DNA of 64,000 bases from CAYXDO01 sp964463485. GTDB taxonomy: Bacteria; Myxococcota; Kuafuiibacteriia; Kuafuiibacteriales; Kuafuiibacteriaceae. Positions 43,913 through 52,681 of this stretch are shown one piece after another (positions within the stretch are counted from its first letter, which is position 1; each line of letters begins with the position of its first letter). The stretch covers positions 1 to 64,000 of the forward strand of contig CAYXDO010000020.1 of NCBI GenBank assembly GCA_964463485.1, read 5' to 3'. Made by a program: the position numbers and the translations under genes. The notes beneath the pieces are model-generated. The model searched no databases. It was not told where the DNA came from and was given only the letters and a program-made list of their open reading frames with translations.

Positions 43913-44791
43913 GTGGGGCGTCGCTTCCCGCTCGAGCTCGAAGACGAAACGGGCCGCGCCTTCGTCGGGGAGCATCGTCCCGAGCTCGTCGATCTCACGG
44001 AACTCTTTCGGTCCTTGGCGGCCCTTCCGATCGAGCGCGCGGAAGAGCCCGAGGCCTGGCGCACACTTCTTCCCGATGGCGCAACGTTCCTTCGGATGCT
44101 CGGGCGGACGACGGCGTTGCTTCGTTGCCGCGGACCCGAGGTCAACGACGTCGTGGTCAAGATCCTCGCGCCGCACGGCGGATCGCCGATCGTCCGGTGG
44201 GCAGAGACACTTCGGCACTCCCGGGCTCAGCGAGCCTACCTGTGGGCGCATCGCTTACGCGCCGTAGGCATCGAAGCGCCTCGGCCTCTCGGCTTCCTGG
44301 AGCGCAAGCACCAACCCGCTCTGTTCCCGAGCCTAGCCGTGACCGAATACGTGTTCGCGCCGACGCTCGTGGAGTTCCGCGACAAGGAGCTCGTGGAACT
44401 GTCGACCTCCAAAGAAGGGATCATGCGAAAGCGCCTGGTGATTCGGCAAGTAGCCGTGCTGCTTCGCAAGCTCCACGCCCACGATGTGTTCCCGGCCGAG
44501 CTCGGGCCCGAGCACATCGGGATCGCCGCTGACGGAGCGTACGTCATGGCTCTCGGGCGAGGTCGGGGCGACCCGATCGAGGCGATCGGGCGGCTCGGGA
44601 GGGCCTTTTCCGGTCGACGGCTGTCCAGAACAGACCGGCTGCGGTTCATCGAAACTTTCCTGAGACACCACGCCGGCTCCGGGGTGGCCCGCCGTCGATT
44701 CCTTCGCCAACTCGAGGCTCCGCTTGCGCCGAGAGCCGCCCTCACGAATCTCGCGGGGGATCCTCCCGCTGCGCTCGAGAAGCAGGCATAA
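43913..44791 (+). CDS. WaaP/Kdo-kinase-like protein, probably a pseudokinase
   Basis: A 292-residue protein. EVNDVVVKILAPHGGSPIVRWAETLRHSRAQRAYLWAHRLRAVGIEAPRPLGFLE follows the N-lobe of lipopolysaccharide core kinases (WaaP/Kdo kinase). VIRQVAVLLRKLHAHDVFP leads to the loop where such kinases have H-x-D-L...N. Here it reads PAELGPEHIGIAADGAYVMALGRGRG, without His-x-Asp and without the IDxDR metal motif. The C-terminal RLSRTDRLRFIETFLRHH is kept. It therefore keeps the fold but lacks catalytic Asp residues. It starts (GTG) two bases after glycerate kinase. It may bind lipid A precursors or act as a scaffold. Confidence 0.68.
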   Translation: MGRRFPLELEDETGRAFVGEHRPELVDLTELFRSLAALPIERAEEPEAWRTLLPDGATFLRMLGRTTALLRCRGPEVNDVVVKILAPHGGSPIVRWAETLRHSRAQRAYLWAHRLRAVGIEAPRPLGFLERKHQPALFPSLAVTEYVFAPTLVEFRDKELVELSTSKEGIMRKRLVIRQVAVLLRKLHAHDVFPAELGPEHIGIAADGAYVMALGRGRGDPIEAIGRLGRAFSGRRLSRTDRLRFIETFLRHHAGSGVARRRFLRQLEAPLAPRAALTNLAGDPPAALEKQA

Positions 44792-44798
44792 TGTCCCT

Positions 44799-45704
44799 GT
44801 GAAGTGCCTCCTCCCGACCATGCTCCTCGTCCCGAGCCTCGCGTACGCGCATCCGGGTTCGATCTTTCGAGCCGATGCGGAAGCCGCTCCGCCGAACCTC
44901 GCCGCACGACCTGCGGCGGGCGAGCAAAAAGCGCAGTCGATCTTCATCCTGGTTCTGTCCGGAGGTGAGGTCGCCGCGCCCGATGCGCTCGACGACGCGG
45001 CTCGACAAGAGATCGAATCGAACACCGCGCTCCAGGTTGCTGCGCGCGACTCGTTCTCGAACGACCTTCGTACGAAGACGGTCTCGCAGTGCGCCGGTGA
45101 TCCGAAGTGTTTCGCGACGCAGCTGCGCACCGCAGGCGTCGATGTCGATCTCATCCTCACGATCTCCGCGACTCAGATCGGCGAGAACTCGCTGCTCGGT
45201 CTGCGTCTCGTCGATGCCGACAAAGCTGGCGGCGGCATGAACGTGAAAGACATCGCCACGTTTGGTGAAGAGCTCGCAGGTGGCGCGTCCCCCGTTCGTG
45301 CGACGAAGGAGTTCACGAAGAACGTCTTCCCGCCTACGATCTGGGGCCAGATCGCGTCGGTCGTCGTGGAAGTCGATCAAGCGAGCGCCGAGGTGCTCGT
45401 CGGGCTTTCACAGTGTGTCTCTCCATGCAAGCTCGATCGCATGCTCCCTGGCCGATATCCGGTGGTCGTCAAAAAGTCTGGCTATGTGAACTGGACCGGT
45501 GAAGTCGCGCTCGCGGCCAAGGCCACCGAGACCCTCAAAGTGACGATGGTCGAAGAAGAGACCCCGCTGACCTCCAGCCCATGGTTCTGGGGCGCGATCG
45601 GTCTTGGCGTCGCCGCTGCGGGCACCGCAGCCGTCGTCCTCGCGACCGCCGACAAAGGCCCTGTCGTCGTTTGCATCGCTCGCGACATCTCCCAGTGCGA
45701 TTGA
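44799..45704 (+). CDS. Exported PEGA-type protein with C-terminal membrane anchor
   Basis: A 301-residue protein with signal peptide (LLPTMLLVPSLAYA). A first domain (about 45-150) has VSQCAGDPKCFATQLRTAGVDVDLILTISATQIGENSLLGLRLVDAD, a C-x4-C-F segment seen again as C-x5-C-Y in the protein at 47517. A PEGA-like beta domain follows (ASAEVLVGLSQCVSPCKLDRMLPGRYPVVVKKSGY). One transmembrane helix (WFWGAIGLGVAAAGTAAVVLA) and a short tail end it. It is likely an envelope sensor or transport-linked periplasmic protein. GTG 44799 gives the signal peptide. Confidence 0.72.
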   Translation: MKCLLPTMLLVPSLAYAHPGSIFRADAEAAPPNLAARPAAGEQKAQSIFILVLSGGEVAAPDALDDAARQEIESNTALQVAARDSFSNDLRTKTVSQCAGDPKCFATQLRTAGVDVDLILTISATQIGENSLLGLRLVDADKAGGGMNVKDIATFGEELAGGASPVRATKEFTKNVFPPTIWGQIASVVVEVDQASAEVLVGLSQCVSPCKLDRMLPGRYPVVVKKSGYVNWTGEVALAAKATETLKVTMVEEETPLTSSPWFWGAIGLGVAAAGTAAVVLATADKGPVVVCIARDISQCD

Positions 45705-45794
45705 GCCTCTCACCCCGTTTCGCCGAATCACGGCGCCCTCTTCTCCTCGATCCCCGGTGACCTTGACCCCTCCGGGCCAGCCCCCTAGCCTATC

Positions 45795-47348
45795 GTGGCC
45801 GCGACACGCGGCGCGGAGTCCGTGAGCAGCGCGAAGGGAAAATCGCGCGGGTGGTCGGGGTTTCTGGACCGCGGAAAGCGGAAGGACACCGACCCCGCGA
45901 GCTCGACACGCCCGCCGACCCTGAGCTTCGACGACCCCACTTTCGACGATGCTCATCGGTTCGCGACGACGGGTGATCGCACGATGCTCGACGGCGTCGC
46001 GGCCCTCTCCCGCGATGCCGACGCGACGATCCCTCCCGACGACGTACCCGCCGGCGCCCTCTCCCAAAAGGTCGACGAGGCGATCCGAATCGGCATCGGA
46101 CCGGAGCGAACGGAGCTCGTAGACGCCGCCGCGCTCGGTCTCGAATTCGAGCGCGAGAGCACCGACCGACACGCGCGTCCGTCCGAGCGCGAGCTCGAAC
46201 AGCACGACACGGATCGCCCCGCGCGCGACACCGATCCACCGAAGGAAGCGAAGCCCGAAAAGTCGGAGCTCAAAGAATCGACGAGCGACGAGCTCAAGGC
46301 CGCACCGCGTTCCGACACCAACGAAGATCCGCCGTCCGAAATCAGCGAAGACGACAAGAAGGCCGGGCGCTTCCGCGGCATGAGCTTCCGGCCGATTCGC
46401 GAGCGCAACAGAACCGCGTCCAAAGCGCGAGAGATCAACATCCCGCCCGCCGAAATCACCAAGTCCGACGCGCCACCGCGCGGCGAAATCGACGCTCAGC
46501 TCTTTCGCCTGGACGCTCCGGCCGGCATCAAACCCCCTGAGGCCGTAAGGATCGGCGACGACGACGCGGAGCTCACGATGTTACATCCGGCGGTCGCGAT
46601 CGGCATCGCGCCCGCGCCTGGAGCCTCCCCGAAGGTCCCACCCGTCGAGGGCAAGCTCCGCGTCCCCGACTCCGGCGGCCCTGCCCTCGAGCTACCTCCC
46701 CCCGACGCTAAAGCGCCGACGTTCAAGCTCGACAAACCGGACTCCCCGCTCAGCCGGCTCGAGCCCGAGGAGCCCAAAGACTACAATCCGCTCACCGACA
46801 ACGACCCCGCGCTCGAAGCCGCGGTCTGGGCCACCGACAACCTCGCCAGGCTCAAGACCACCTTCAAGATCATCCCCATCTCGATGATCGCGGGCCTCAT
46901 GCTCGCGGGGATCTTCGTCTCCACGCAGGGTGCGATCCGCGGCAATGAAAAGAACACGCCGATGCATACGACGGGGACTCGGGTGACGCCCCTGCCGGAG
47001 CAGCCCGCCGAGCCCACGAAAGCCGCGATCGCTCCGCCACCCCGCACGCTCAAAGCCGGCGTGGCCATCTCGTCGGCGCCGTCTTACGCCATGGTCTCCG
47101 TCAACGGAGCGGAAATTGGGCGCACACCCCTGGTGCTGCCGCCGCCCGAGCGTGACATCGGTCTCAAAGTCCGCGTGTCTGCCGACGATCACGAACCGTG
47201 GGAAGCCGAGATCACGCTCAAAGAGGACTTCGGCGAGATCATCGCGGTATCGGCCCAAAGCTACGCCGCCACCGCAACCAGCGCGCACAAGGACCAGAGA
47301 ACGGGGCGACACCACCTCGAAATCCGCCTCACCAAGCACGGCCCTTGA
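45795..47348 (+). CDS. Single-pass PEGA-domain protein with long disordered cytoplasmic part
   Basis: A 517-residue protein starting GTG. The first 350 residues are charged and low in complexity (DTDPPKEAKPEKSELKESTSDEL, PAPGASPKVPPVEGKL), probably cytoplasmic and disordered. A transmembrane helix (FKIIPISMIAGLMLAGIFVS) and a Pro-rich linker follow. A C-terminal PEGA domain (AGVAISSAPSYAMVSVNGAEIGRTPLVLPPPE) would be outside. It has the membrane and PEGA parts of the 17511 kinase without a kinase domain. Ser/Thr-rich acidic stretches are possible kinase targets. Function unknown. Confidence 0.7.
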   Translation: MAATRGAESVSSAKGKSRGWSGFLDRGKRKDTDPASSTRPPTLSFDDPTFDDAHRFATTGDRTMLDGVAALSRDADATIPPDDVPAGALSQKVDEAIRIGIGPERTELVDAAALGLEFERESTDRHARPSERELEQHDTDRPARDTDPPKEAKPEKSELKESTSDELKAAPRSDTNEDPPSEISEDDKKAGRFRGMSFRPIRERNRTASKAREINIPPAEITKSDAPPRGEIDAQLFRLDAPAGIKPPEAVRIGDDDAELTMLHPAVAIGIAPAPGASPKVPPVEGKLRVPDSGGPALELPPPDAKAPTFKLDKPDSPLSRLEPEEPKDYNPLTDNDPALEAAVWATDNLARLKTTFKIIPISMIAGLMLAGIFVSTQGAIRGNEKNTPMHTTGTRVTPLPEQPAEPTKAAIAPPPRTLKAGVAISSAPSYAMVSVNGAEIGRTPLVLPPPERDIGLKVRVSADDHEPWEAEITLKEDFGEIIAVSAQSYAATATSAHKDQRTGRHHLEIRLTKHGP

Positions 47349-47516
47349 GCCATCTCTGGCCTCCGATGGCTCTGAAGGATCCCTACCGTCGCCTTGGGAC
47401 AGTAAGATACGGGCCCTTGGTGCATCCGTGGAAAGGATGGGACTGTTGCGCGTAATTTCCTTCGGTGCCTTACGCGAACGCTGTCGCCCAACCGTCACTT
47501 CGAGTAGGTTTCATCC

Positions 47517-48338
47517 GTGCTCGTGGCCGGACCGAGTCTTCTCCTCATCGCGACGACGCTTGCGCTTCACCTCGAAGACGCGCACGGCGTCGCCCAACCC
47601 GACGCTGCGGCGATCGCAGAAGCCATCGGAGCGGCCGTGCAACGACGTGCCGGTGTCTCCCCCGTGCTCGTGCTCGAGTCCCCCGGCGCGGACTGTCGAT
47701 CCATCGACCGCTGCTACGGCGAGATCCGCGCGAAGACAAACGCAGAAGAGATCATCTTCGTTCGCCTCCTCGGCTCCCTCACACGCGTCCGCGTCCTCGC
47801 GGAGCGCGTCATCGACGGAACGGCGCTCCGAAGGGCCGACAACGACGTCGAACGAGATCGCGGATCGTGGGGCGCGACCTTCGACGGCATCGCGCTCATC
47901 CTCTATCCGGAAGGCAAGCTGGCCCCAAAGGTCGCGGAGACCAAAGTTCCGAGTGATGGCGCCACCAAAGCGACGGAACCAGGAAACGCCATCGTCGACC
48001 CCAAACCCGACGGCTCCGTCACGCCGCCCATTCCCGAGGTCGGCGCGCAAACGGTGACGACCGATCCCGCGCTGACGGCCGAAGCGCCTCCATCCGATGG
48101 CCCGAACATCTTACCCTGGGTCGTCATCGGCGGCAGCGCCGCCGCGTTGATCGGGGGCACTGTGTTTGGACTTCGAAATCGCGCGTTGGTCAGAGACGGA
48201 AAGGCCGAGACTGACCCCAACAAGCGCGCCAGGATCGAGGACAGCGTGTTCACCACGGGCCTCGCCGCCAACGTGCTCATCGGCGTGGCGATCTTGGGTG
48301 GTGTTACGGGCACGGTCTTGCTGCTGACCGACGACTGA
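47517..48338 (+). CDS. Exported membrane-anchored protein, related to the 44799 protein
   Basis: A 273-residue protein starting GTG with a leader (LLLIATTLALHLEDAHG). The domain at 25-130 (ADCRSIDRCYGEIRAKTNAEEIIFVRLLGSLTRVRVLAERVIDG) resembles the Cys-containing domain of the 44799 protein. A Pro/Thr linker and two hydrophobic segments (ILPWVVIGGSAAALIGGTVFGL and ANVLIGVAILGGVTGTVLLL) form a C-terminal hairpin anchor. Its stop is 2 bases before the next gene. Confidence 0.68.
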   Translation: MLVAGPSLLLIATTLALHLEDAHGVAQPDAAAIAEAIGAAVQRRAGVSPVLVLESPGADCRSIDRCYGEIRAKTNAEEIIFVRLLGSLTRVRVLAERVIDGTALRRADNDVERDRGSWGATFDGIALILYPEGKLAPKVAETKVPSDGATKATEPGNAIVDPKPDGSVTPPIPEVGAQTVTTDPALTAEAPPSDGPNILPWVVIGGSAAALIGGTVFGLRNRALVRDGKAETDPNKRARIEDSVFTTGLAANVLIGVAILGGVTGTVLLLTDD

Positions 48339-48340
48339 CC

Positions 48341-49432
48341 ATGCGCTTCGTCGCTTCGCTCCTGCTTGCCACGCCCGCGTGTGCCATGTCGTTGCCCGCG
48401 TCGAATCTCGGATCCGACGCGAACGTGGGGTCTGACGCGGGAGCCGTCGACGCTTCGCGCTCCGATGCGACGACGGACACCGTACGTGTAGATATCCGCG
48501 TCGATCGGGGCGGCTTCGTGTCGACGCCCGATGATATCGCCTCCGGTCCGTTCGGCGGCCCTCCCTGTGACGATCGCGGCTGCAGCGCCGACGTCGCGCT
48601 CGGCTCCGCGCTCGCGCTCGATCCTCACCTCACGGGCCCCAACTTCGGATTCGCGGGCTGGGAGGTCCAAGACTGCGCTCGATCTTGTGCGCCCTACGAA
48701 GGGCGCTGCACGACGCCCGCGCCTTGTCGCCTAGAGGTCGATCGCCGCCTCGAAATCACCGCGCGCTTCGAACCTTCACTCGCTCTTTGGCTCGCGCTCG
48801 ACGGCGACACCCTCGACGGATCGCGCCAAGGGCACCCTGGGTCGAGCGCCAGCGGACAGTGGGTACGTCGCGCCGATGGGCAGGCGCTGCGCTTCGACGG
48901 CTCTGCGCCCGTCTCCATCGACGACGCCCTCCCTGACGAGCACACGCTCTCCGGCTACGCGACGCTGACCGCGTGCGCGTTCGTCGCGCCCGCATCCTAC
49001 CCAGCGCGCGGGACTGCCATCATCGTCGCCAAGGCCGCCGCGCCAAACGGACTCGGAAATCCGAGTTATGCGCTCGGGCTCGACGCCGACGGCTATGTCG
49101 TCGGCAGCGTCTGGAAGATGGACGGACCCTTGAGCGCCGTCGAAGTGCACGCCGACCGCAGCGGCCCCATCCCGCTCGGTGAATTCTCCCACGCGTGCCT
49201 CCTTTACAACGGACAGGAAGCACGGATCGCCTTGCGAGCCGACGTCGGAGACTTTCGTGAGGCCGACGTGCGCGTGCCTTCTCGCCGAAATCCAACCGTC
49301 CCCTTCGAGATCGGCGGCTGCCAGGCCTGCGATGACGCCGACACTGTGGGCTTCGATGGCGCGATCGACGAGGTCAAGCTCTGGCGCAGCCTCCTCAATC
49401 GCCAAGACTTAGAGGCGCAAGCCTCCCGCTGA
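48341..49432 (+). CDS. LamG-like lectin domain lipoprotein with bacterial-repeat domain
   Basis: A 363-residue protein with leader FVASLLLATPACAMS and a Ser/Asp linker. Residues about 50-150 match the divergent InlB/bacterial repeat domain (GGFVSTPDDIASG, FGFAGWEVQDC, LEITARFEP). The C-terminal 210 residues form a concanavalin A-like LamG fold (ALWLALDGDTLDG, GQALRFDGSAPVSIDD, AYFEIGG-like FEIGGCQACDDADTVGFDGAIDEVKLWRSLL). Such domains bind sugars or proteins at the surface. It is packed tightly with 47517 and 49442. Confidence 0.82.
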   Translation: MRFVASLLLATPACAMSLPASNLGSDANVGSDAGAVDASRSDATTDTVRVDIRVDRGGFVSTPDDIASGPFGGPPCDDRGCSADVALGSALALDPHLTGPNFGFAGWEVQDCARSCAPYEGRCTTPAPCRLEVDRRLEITARFEPSLALWLALDGDTLDGSRQGHPGSSASGQWVRRADGQALRFDGSAPVSIDDALPDEHTLSGYATLTACAFVAPASYPARGTAIIVAKAAAPNGLGNPSYALGLDADGYVVGSVWKMDGPLSAVEVHADRSGPIPLGEFSHACLLYNGQEARIALRADVGDFREADVRVPSRRNPTVPFEIGGCQACDDADTVGFDGAIDEVKLWRSLLNRQDLEAQASR

Positions 49433-49441
49433 GACAGCTCG

Positions 49442-50407
49442 ATGCGTGTCCTCGTCACGGGCGGCGCCGGCTTCATCGGCTCCCATCTCTGCGAGCGCCT
49501 CGACGCCGACGGTCACTCCGTCCTCGCCGTCGACGACCTCTCCACAGGATCCGAATCCAATTTGGTCTCCCTCACGAGGAGCCCACGGTTCGAGCTCGTT
49601 CGAGGATCCGTGCTCGACGTCGACCTCATCGATCCGCTCGTCGGCCGCTGTGAGCTCGTCATCCACCTCGCGGCGGCAGTTGGAGTTCAAACGATCATGG
49701 ATCGACCGGTTCGATCGATCGAGACGAACCTCGTCGGGACGAAAGTCGTCCTCGACGCCTGTGCGAAACGCGGGACGAAAGTGATCCTCGCCTCGACCTC
49801 CGAGGTGTACGGCCGCTCGGAGCGATTCCCGTTTCGCGAAGACCAGGACCTCGTGCTCGGCCCGACCGACAAGGCGCGCTGGGCCTACGCCTGCAGCAAA
49901 GCGCTCGACGAGTTCCTCGCGCTCGCGCACGCGCGCGAGGTCGAGCTGCCGGTGATCATTTGTCGCTTCTTCAACACGGTGGGCCCGCGTCAGACCGGTC
50001 GATACGGAATGGTCTTGCCGAGGTTCGTGACGCAAGCGCTCACCCATCAACCGCTCACCGTTTACGGCTCCGGCCTGCAGACGCGTTGCTTCGGTCACGT
50101 GCGCGACACGATCGAAGCGGTCGTTCGGCTCGCAGCGACTCCGGCAGCGATCGGCGGCGTCTTCAACATCGGCACGGACGAGGAGGTCACCATCAACCAG
50201 CTCGCCGAGCTCGTGAAGGAGCTCGCCGGCTCCACGTCCCCCATCCAGCGGCTCGCGTATTCGGACGTATTCGTCGAAGGCTTCGAAGACATGGATCGGC
50301 GGGTCCCGGATTGTTCCAAGCTCGAAGCCACGATCGGCTTCCGTCCACGCGCTCCGCTTCGTGAGATCGTTCAGGACGTCATCGACCACACGCGATCGAC
50401 GTTGTGA
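49442..50407 (+). CDS. NAD-dependent nucleotide-sugar epimerase/dehydratase
   Basis: A 321-residue extended SDR enzyme. GGAGFIGSHLC binds NAD, and D-D-L-S-T-G-S-E (DDLSTGSES) is the UDP/dTDP-sugar GalE-like ring. STSEVYG and YACSK carry the catalytic Ser/Tyr/Lys set (YxxxK). CRFFNTVGPRQTGRYGMVLPRF contains the substrate-ring segment of GalE/UDP-glucuronate epimerases. It probably converts a UDP-sugar for envelope or exopolysaccharide synthesis. The next gene overlaps it by 4 bases (GTGA) and encodes a glycosyltransferase, which supports a shared pathway. Confidence 0.92.
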   Translation: MRVLVTGGAGFIGSHLCERLDADGHSVLAVDDLSTGSESNLVSLTRSPRFELVRGSVLDVDLIDPLVGRCELVIHLAAAVGVQTIMDRPVRSIETNLVGTKVVLDACAKRGTKVILASTSEVYGRSERFPFREDQDLVLGPTDKARWAYACSKALDEFLALAHAREVELPVIICRFFNTVGPRQTGRYGMVLPRFVTQALTHQPLTVYGSGLQTRCFGHVRDTIEAVVRLAATPAAIGGVFNIGTDEEVTINQLAELVKELAGSTSPIQRLAYSDVFVEGFEDMDRRVPDCSKLEATIGFRPRAPLREIVQDVIDHTRSTL

Positions 50408-51315
50408 ACGACCCCACGGTCAGCGTCGCGGTCGTCGCGATCGCCGGCGCGCGCTATCTCGAGCGATGTTTGAGCGCCCTCCGAGCTCAGGTGAACGCGC
50501 CGGTCTTCGAGGTCGTGGTCGTCTACGATCCGAAGCTCGAAGGAGTCTTGGCGCTCGAGCATCGATACCCAGAAGCTCGCATCACGTCGAACGCCGGCCA
50601 GCGAACGCCGTTGGAGCTCGCGTCACGAGCGATTCAGGAATGCAAGGGAGACATCATCGTCCTCACGGAAGACCACTGCGTGCCAGCGCCCGACTTCGTT
50701 TCCAGGAGACTAAGCGACCTGACCACCCAGCGATGCGCGGCGGCCGGAGGTCCGGTCGATCTGGAACCCGAGGCCAGCGCGCTGGAGTTTGCCTTCTATT
50801 TCGTCGATTTTTTTCGCTACGCGAGCCCGATCCGAGCAGGCGCGTCCCCAACCCTCACCGTGTGCAACGTCGCCTACCGACGAAGGGACCTCGAAGCCAT
50901 CGACGCGCGCTGGCGTGAGCTCTTTCACGAGACCGCGGTGAACACGGCTCTCTGCGAGCGCTTTGGCCCTTTGTTCTTGGGGAGCGGCGGTCGCGTGACC
51001 ACGCGACGTCGAGTGAGCCTGGCCGGCGCCGTAAAGGAAAGGTGGGCGTTTGGCCGTCTGTTCGGCGCCACTCGCCTCGACTTCTCGACTCCAGGCATGC
51101 GCCGGCTCTACAGACTCGGGGCCCCCATTCTCCCGGCCCTCCTGTTCGGTCGGATGGCGCGGCGAGCACTCAGGGACGAACACTTGAGCCGAGCCTTCGC
51201 TCGGGGCCTCGGGCCCGTCGCACTCATGGTCCTCGCCTGGTCCGTGGGGGAGTGGCTTGGCTACCTCACCCACACGAGGCCCGACGATCTGACCGTGGCT
51301 CAGGAACTCACTTGA
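50404..51315 (+). CDS. Family 2 glycosyltransferase, membrane-associated
   Basis: A 303-residue GT-A fold protein. VSVAVVAIAGARYLERCLSALRAQ begins the family 2 domain and the metal-binding DxD region is represented by TEDHCVPAPDF. CNVAYRRRDLEAI follows. The C-terminal 90 residues hold two hydrophobic segments (LYRLGAPILPALLFG and GLGPVALMVLAWSVGEWLGYL). It transfers a sugar, likely from the nucleotide-sugar made by the epimerase with which it overlaps. Start GTG in the overlap. Confidence 0.85.
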   Translation: MNDPTVSVAVVAIAGARYLERCLSALRAQVNAPVFEVVVVYDPKLEGVLALEHRYPEARITSNAGQRTPLELASRAIQECKGDIIVLTEDHCVPAPDFVSRRLSDLTTQRCAAAGGPVDLEPEASALEFAFYFVDFFRYASPIRAGASPTLTVCNVAYRRRDLEAIDARWRELFHETAVNTALCERFGPLFLGSGGRVTTRRRVSLAGAVKERWAFGRLFGATRLDFSTPGMRRLYRLGAPILPALLFGRMARRALRDEHLSRAFARGLGPVALMVLAWSVGEWLGYLTHTRPDDLTVAQELT

Positions 51316-51409
51316 CCTGCACCTCGGCCAGCGCTCGACGCACAAAGTGGCCGCGGACACTTCGCGTACTTGTCCGGCTTCGCCCGTCCGAGTAGAGCGA
51401 GACTAAGTC

Positions 51410-52681
51410 GTGAGGACCTCTGGCGTAGAACTCGGTGATCGTCCTCGGACTCGACCCGAAAATTCGAGGCGACGCGCACGCTCCGTCGCGATGGTCCTGA
51501 CGCTCACGGCCCTTTCCTGCGCAACTGCCCAGCGGCCCGCCTACGTCAAGTACGAGGAGCCCGAGCTCCCGCCGCCGCCAGAAGGCGTCGAGATCCCTTC
51601 CTGGGTCGTCGCCAACCAGCCAGAGGACGGCAAAGTTTGCGGCGTAGGAATCGCTGGCCGCGCGTTCTTCAAGAAATCCGAGGCCCCGAAAAACCTCGCC
51701 AACGAACGCGCTATCCGAAACCTCGCCGGAATTTTCGAGTCTCTCGTCCTCGAAGCTCAGATCCTGCACCAGACCGAGAGCTCCCAATACGTAGAGTTCG
51801 AGCGGGCCGTGAGCGTCGACGACGAGCTGATCGCACAGGTCGCCGCAGCAGCAACCACGGACTACTGGTTCGATGACCTCGGCGCCGGGCCGATGCGCGA
51901 AAAGGAGTTCACCTACGCGCGCGCCTGCGTCGACGCCACGATGGCCTCCGAGAAGCTCAAGCTCGACCAGAAGGTCGTGGAAGACCGAGCCGATGACGAG
52001 GGTACCCACCGCGGCGTGCCCAAGTGGGTGACGCGCGTAGGAAGCACGAAGGGCGCGAGGATGTGCGCCGTCGGATACTCACAACCCACTTTTTACGTCG
52101 AGCAAACCTTGTCGAACGTGGTCGACGACATTCGCGGTCAACTGCTGGAGAAGGCGAAGACGCTCGTGATGGATGCCTTCGAGGACACGCTCACCTGCAA
52201 AGAGGCGGCGTGTCGGCAATTCATCAAGGATACTCTCGCGGCCACGACTGACGCGATCTCGAAGAACGTCGTGGTCACTCAGCTCTGGTACGACCACCTC
52301 GGCAAGGGGCCGAACCGAGCGAAGAGGACGGGCTACGGGTACGGCTGCGTCTACCCGATCAAAGCCATGAGCCTCGCGAGCAAGGCGATCCTCGAGGAGC
52401 ACCCCGAGATCAGCCCCGAGTCGGTCAAGGATGCCGCCGAGAAGATGTTCGACGAGCTCGAGAGTATGGAGGAGCAAGGACCGATCGTTCGCCACGTTCC
52501 GGGATCGACCGAGCCCACACCCGAGCCCGAACCCGAGACTCAGCCCGAACCGGAGACTCAGCCTGCGCCCGAGCCTCAACCCGAGACACCCGAGCAGGAG
52601 GAGCCACCCCCAGATGAGGTCCTGCCTGAAGAGCCCACCGAAGGTCTCCCCCCCGCGATCGACGAGACTTCGGAGCGTTGA
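51410..52681 (+). CDS. LPP20-like lipoprotein with duplicated domain and Pro/Glu tail
   Basis: A 423-residue exported lipoprotein (ALSCATAQ, Cys about 37 from the GTG start). Two LPP20-type repeats are present: EIPSWVVANQPEDGKVCGVGIAGRAFF...LANERAIRNLAGIF and GVPKWVTRVGSTKGARMCAVGYSQPTFY...DDIRGQLLEKAKTL. The last 70 residues are Pro/Glu/Gln-rich (PEPEPETQPEPETQP). LPP20 proteins are outer-membrane-linked, sometimes assisting flagellar or motility parts. ATG 51491 would also give a lipoprotein but without basic residues before the hydrophobic core. Its stop overlaps by no bases with the next gene, which starts one base after it. Confidence 0.78.
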   Translation: MRTSGVELGDRPRTRPENSRRRARSVAMVLTLTALSCATAQRPAYVKYEEPELPPPPEGVEIPSWVVANQPEDGKVCGVGIAGRAFFKKSEAPKNLANERAIRNLAGIFESLVLEAQILHQTESSQYVEFERAVSVDDELIAQVAAAATTDYWFDDLGAGPMREKEFTYARACVDATMASEKLKLDQKVVEDRADDEGTHRGVPKWVTRVGSTKGARMCAVGYSQPTFYVEQTLSNVVDDIRGQLLEKAKTLVMDAFEDTLTCKEAACRQFIKDTLAATTDAISKNVVVTQLWYDHLGKGPNRAKRTGYGYGCVYPIKAMSLASKAILEEHPEISPESVKDAAEKMFDELESMEEQGPIVRHVPGSTEPTPEPEPETQPEPETQPAPEPQPETPEQEEPPPDEVLPEEPTEGLPPAIDETSER

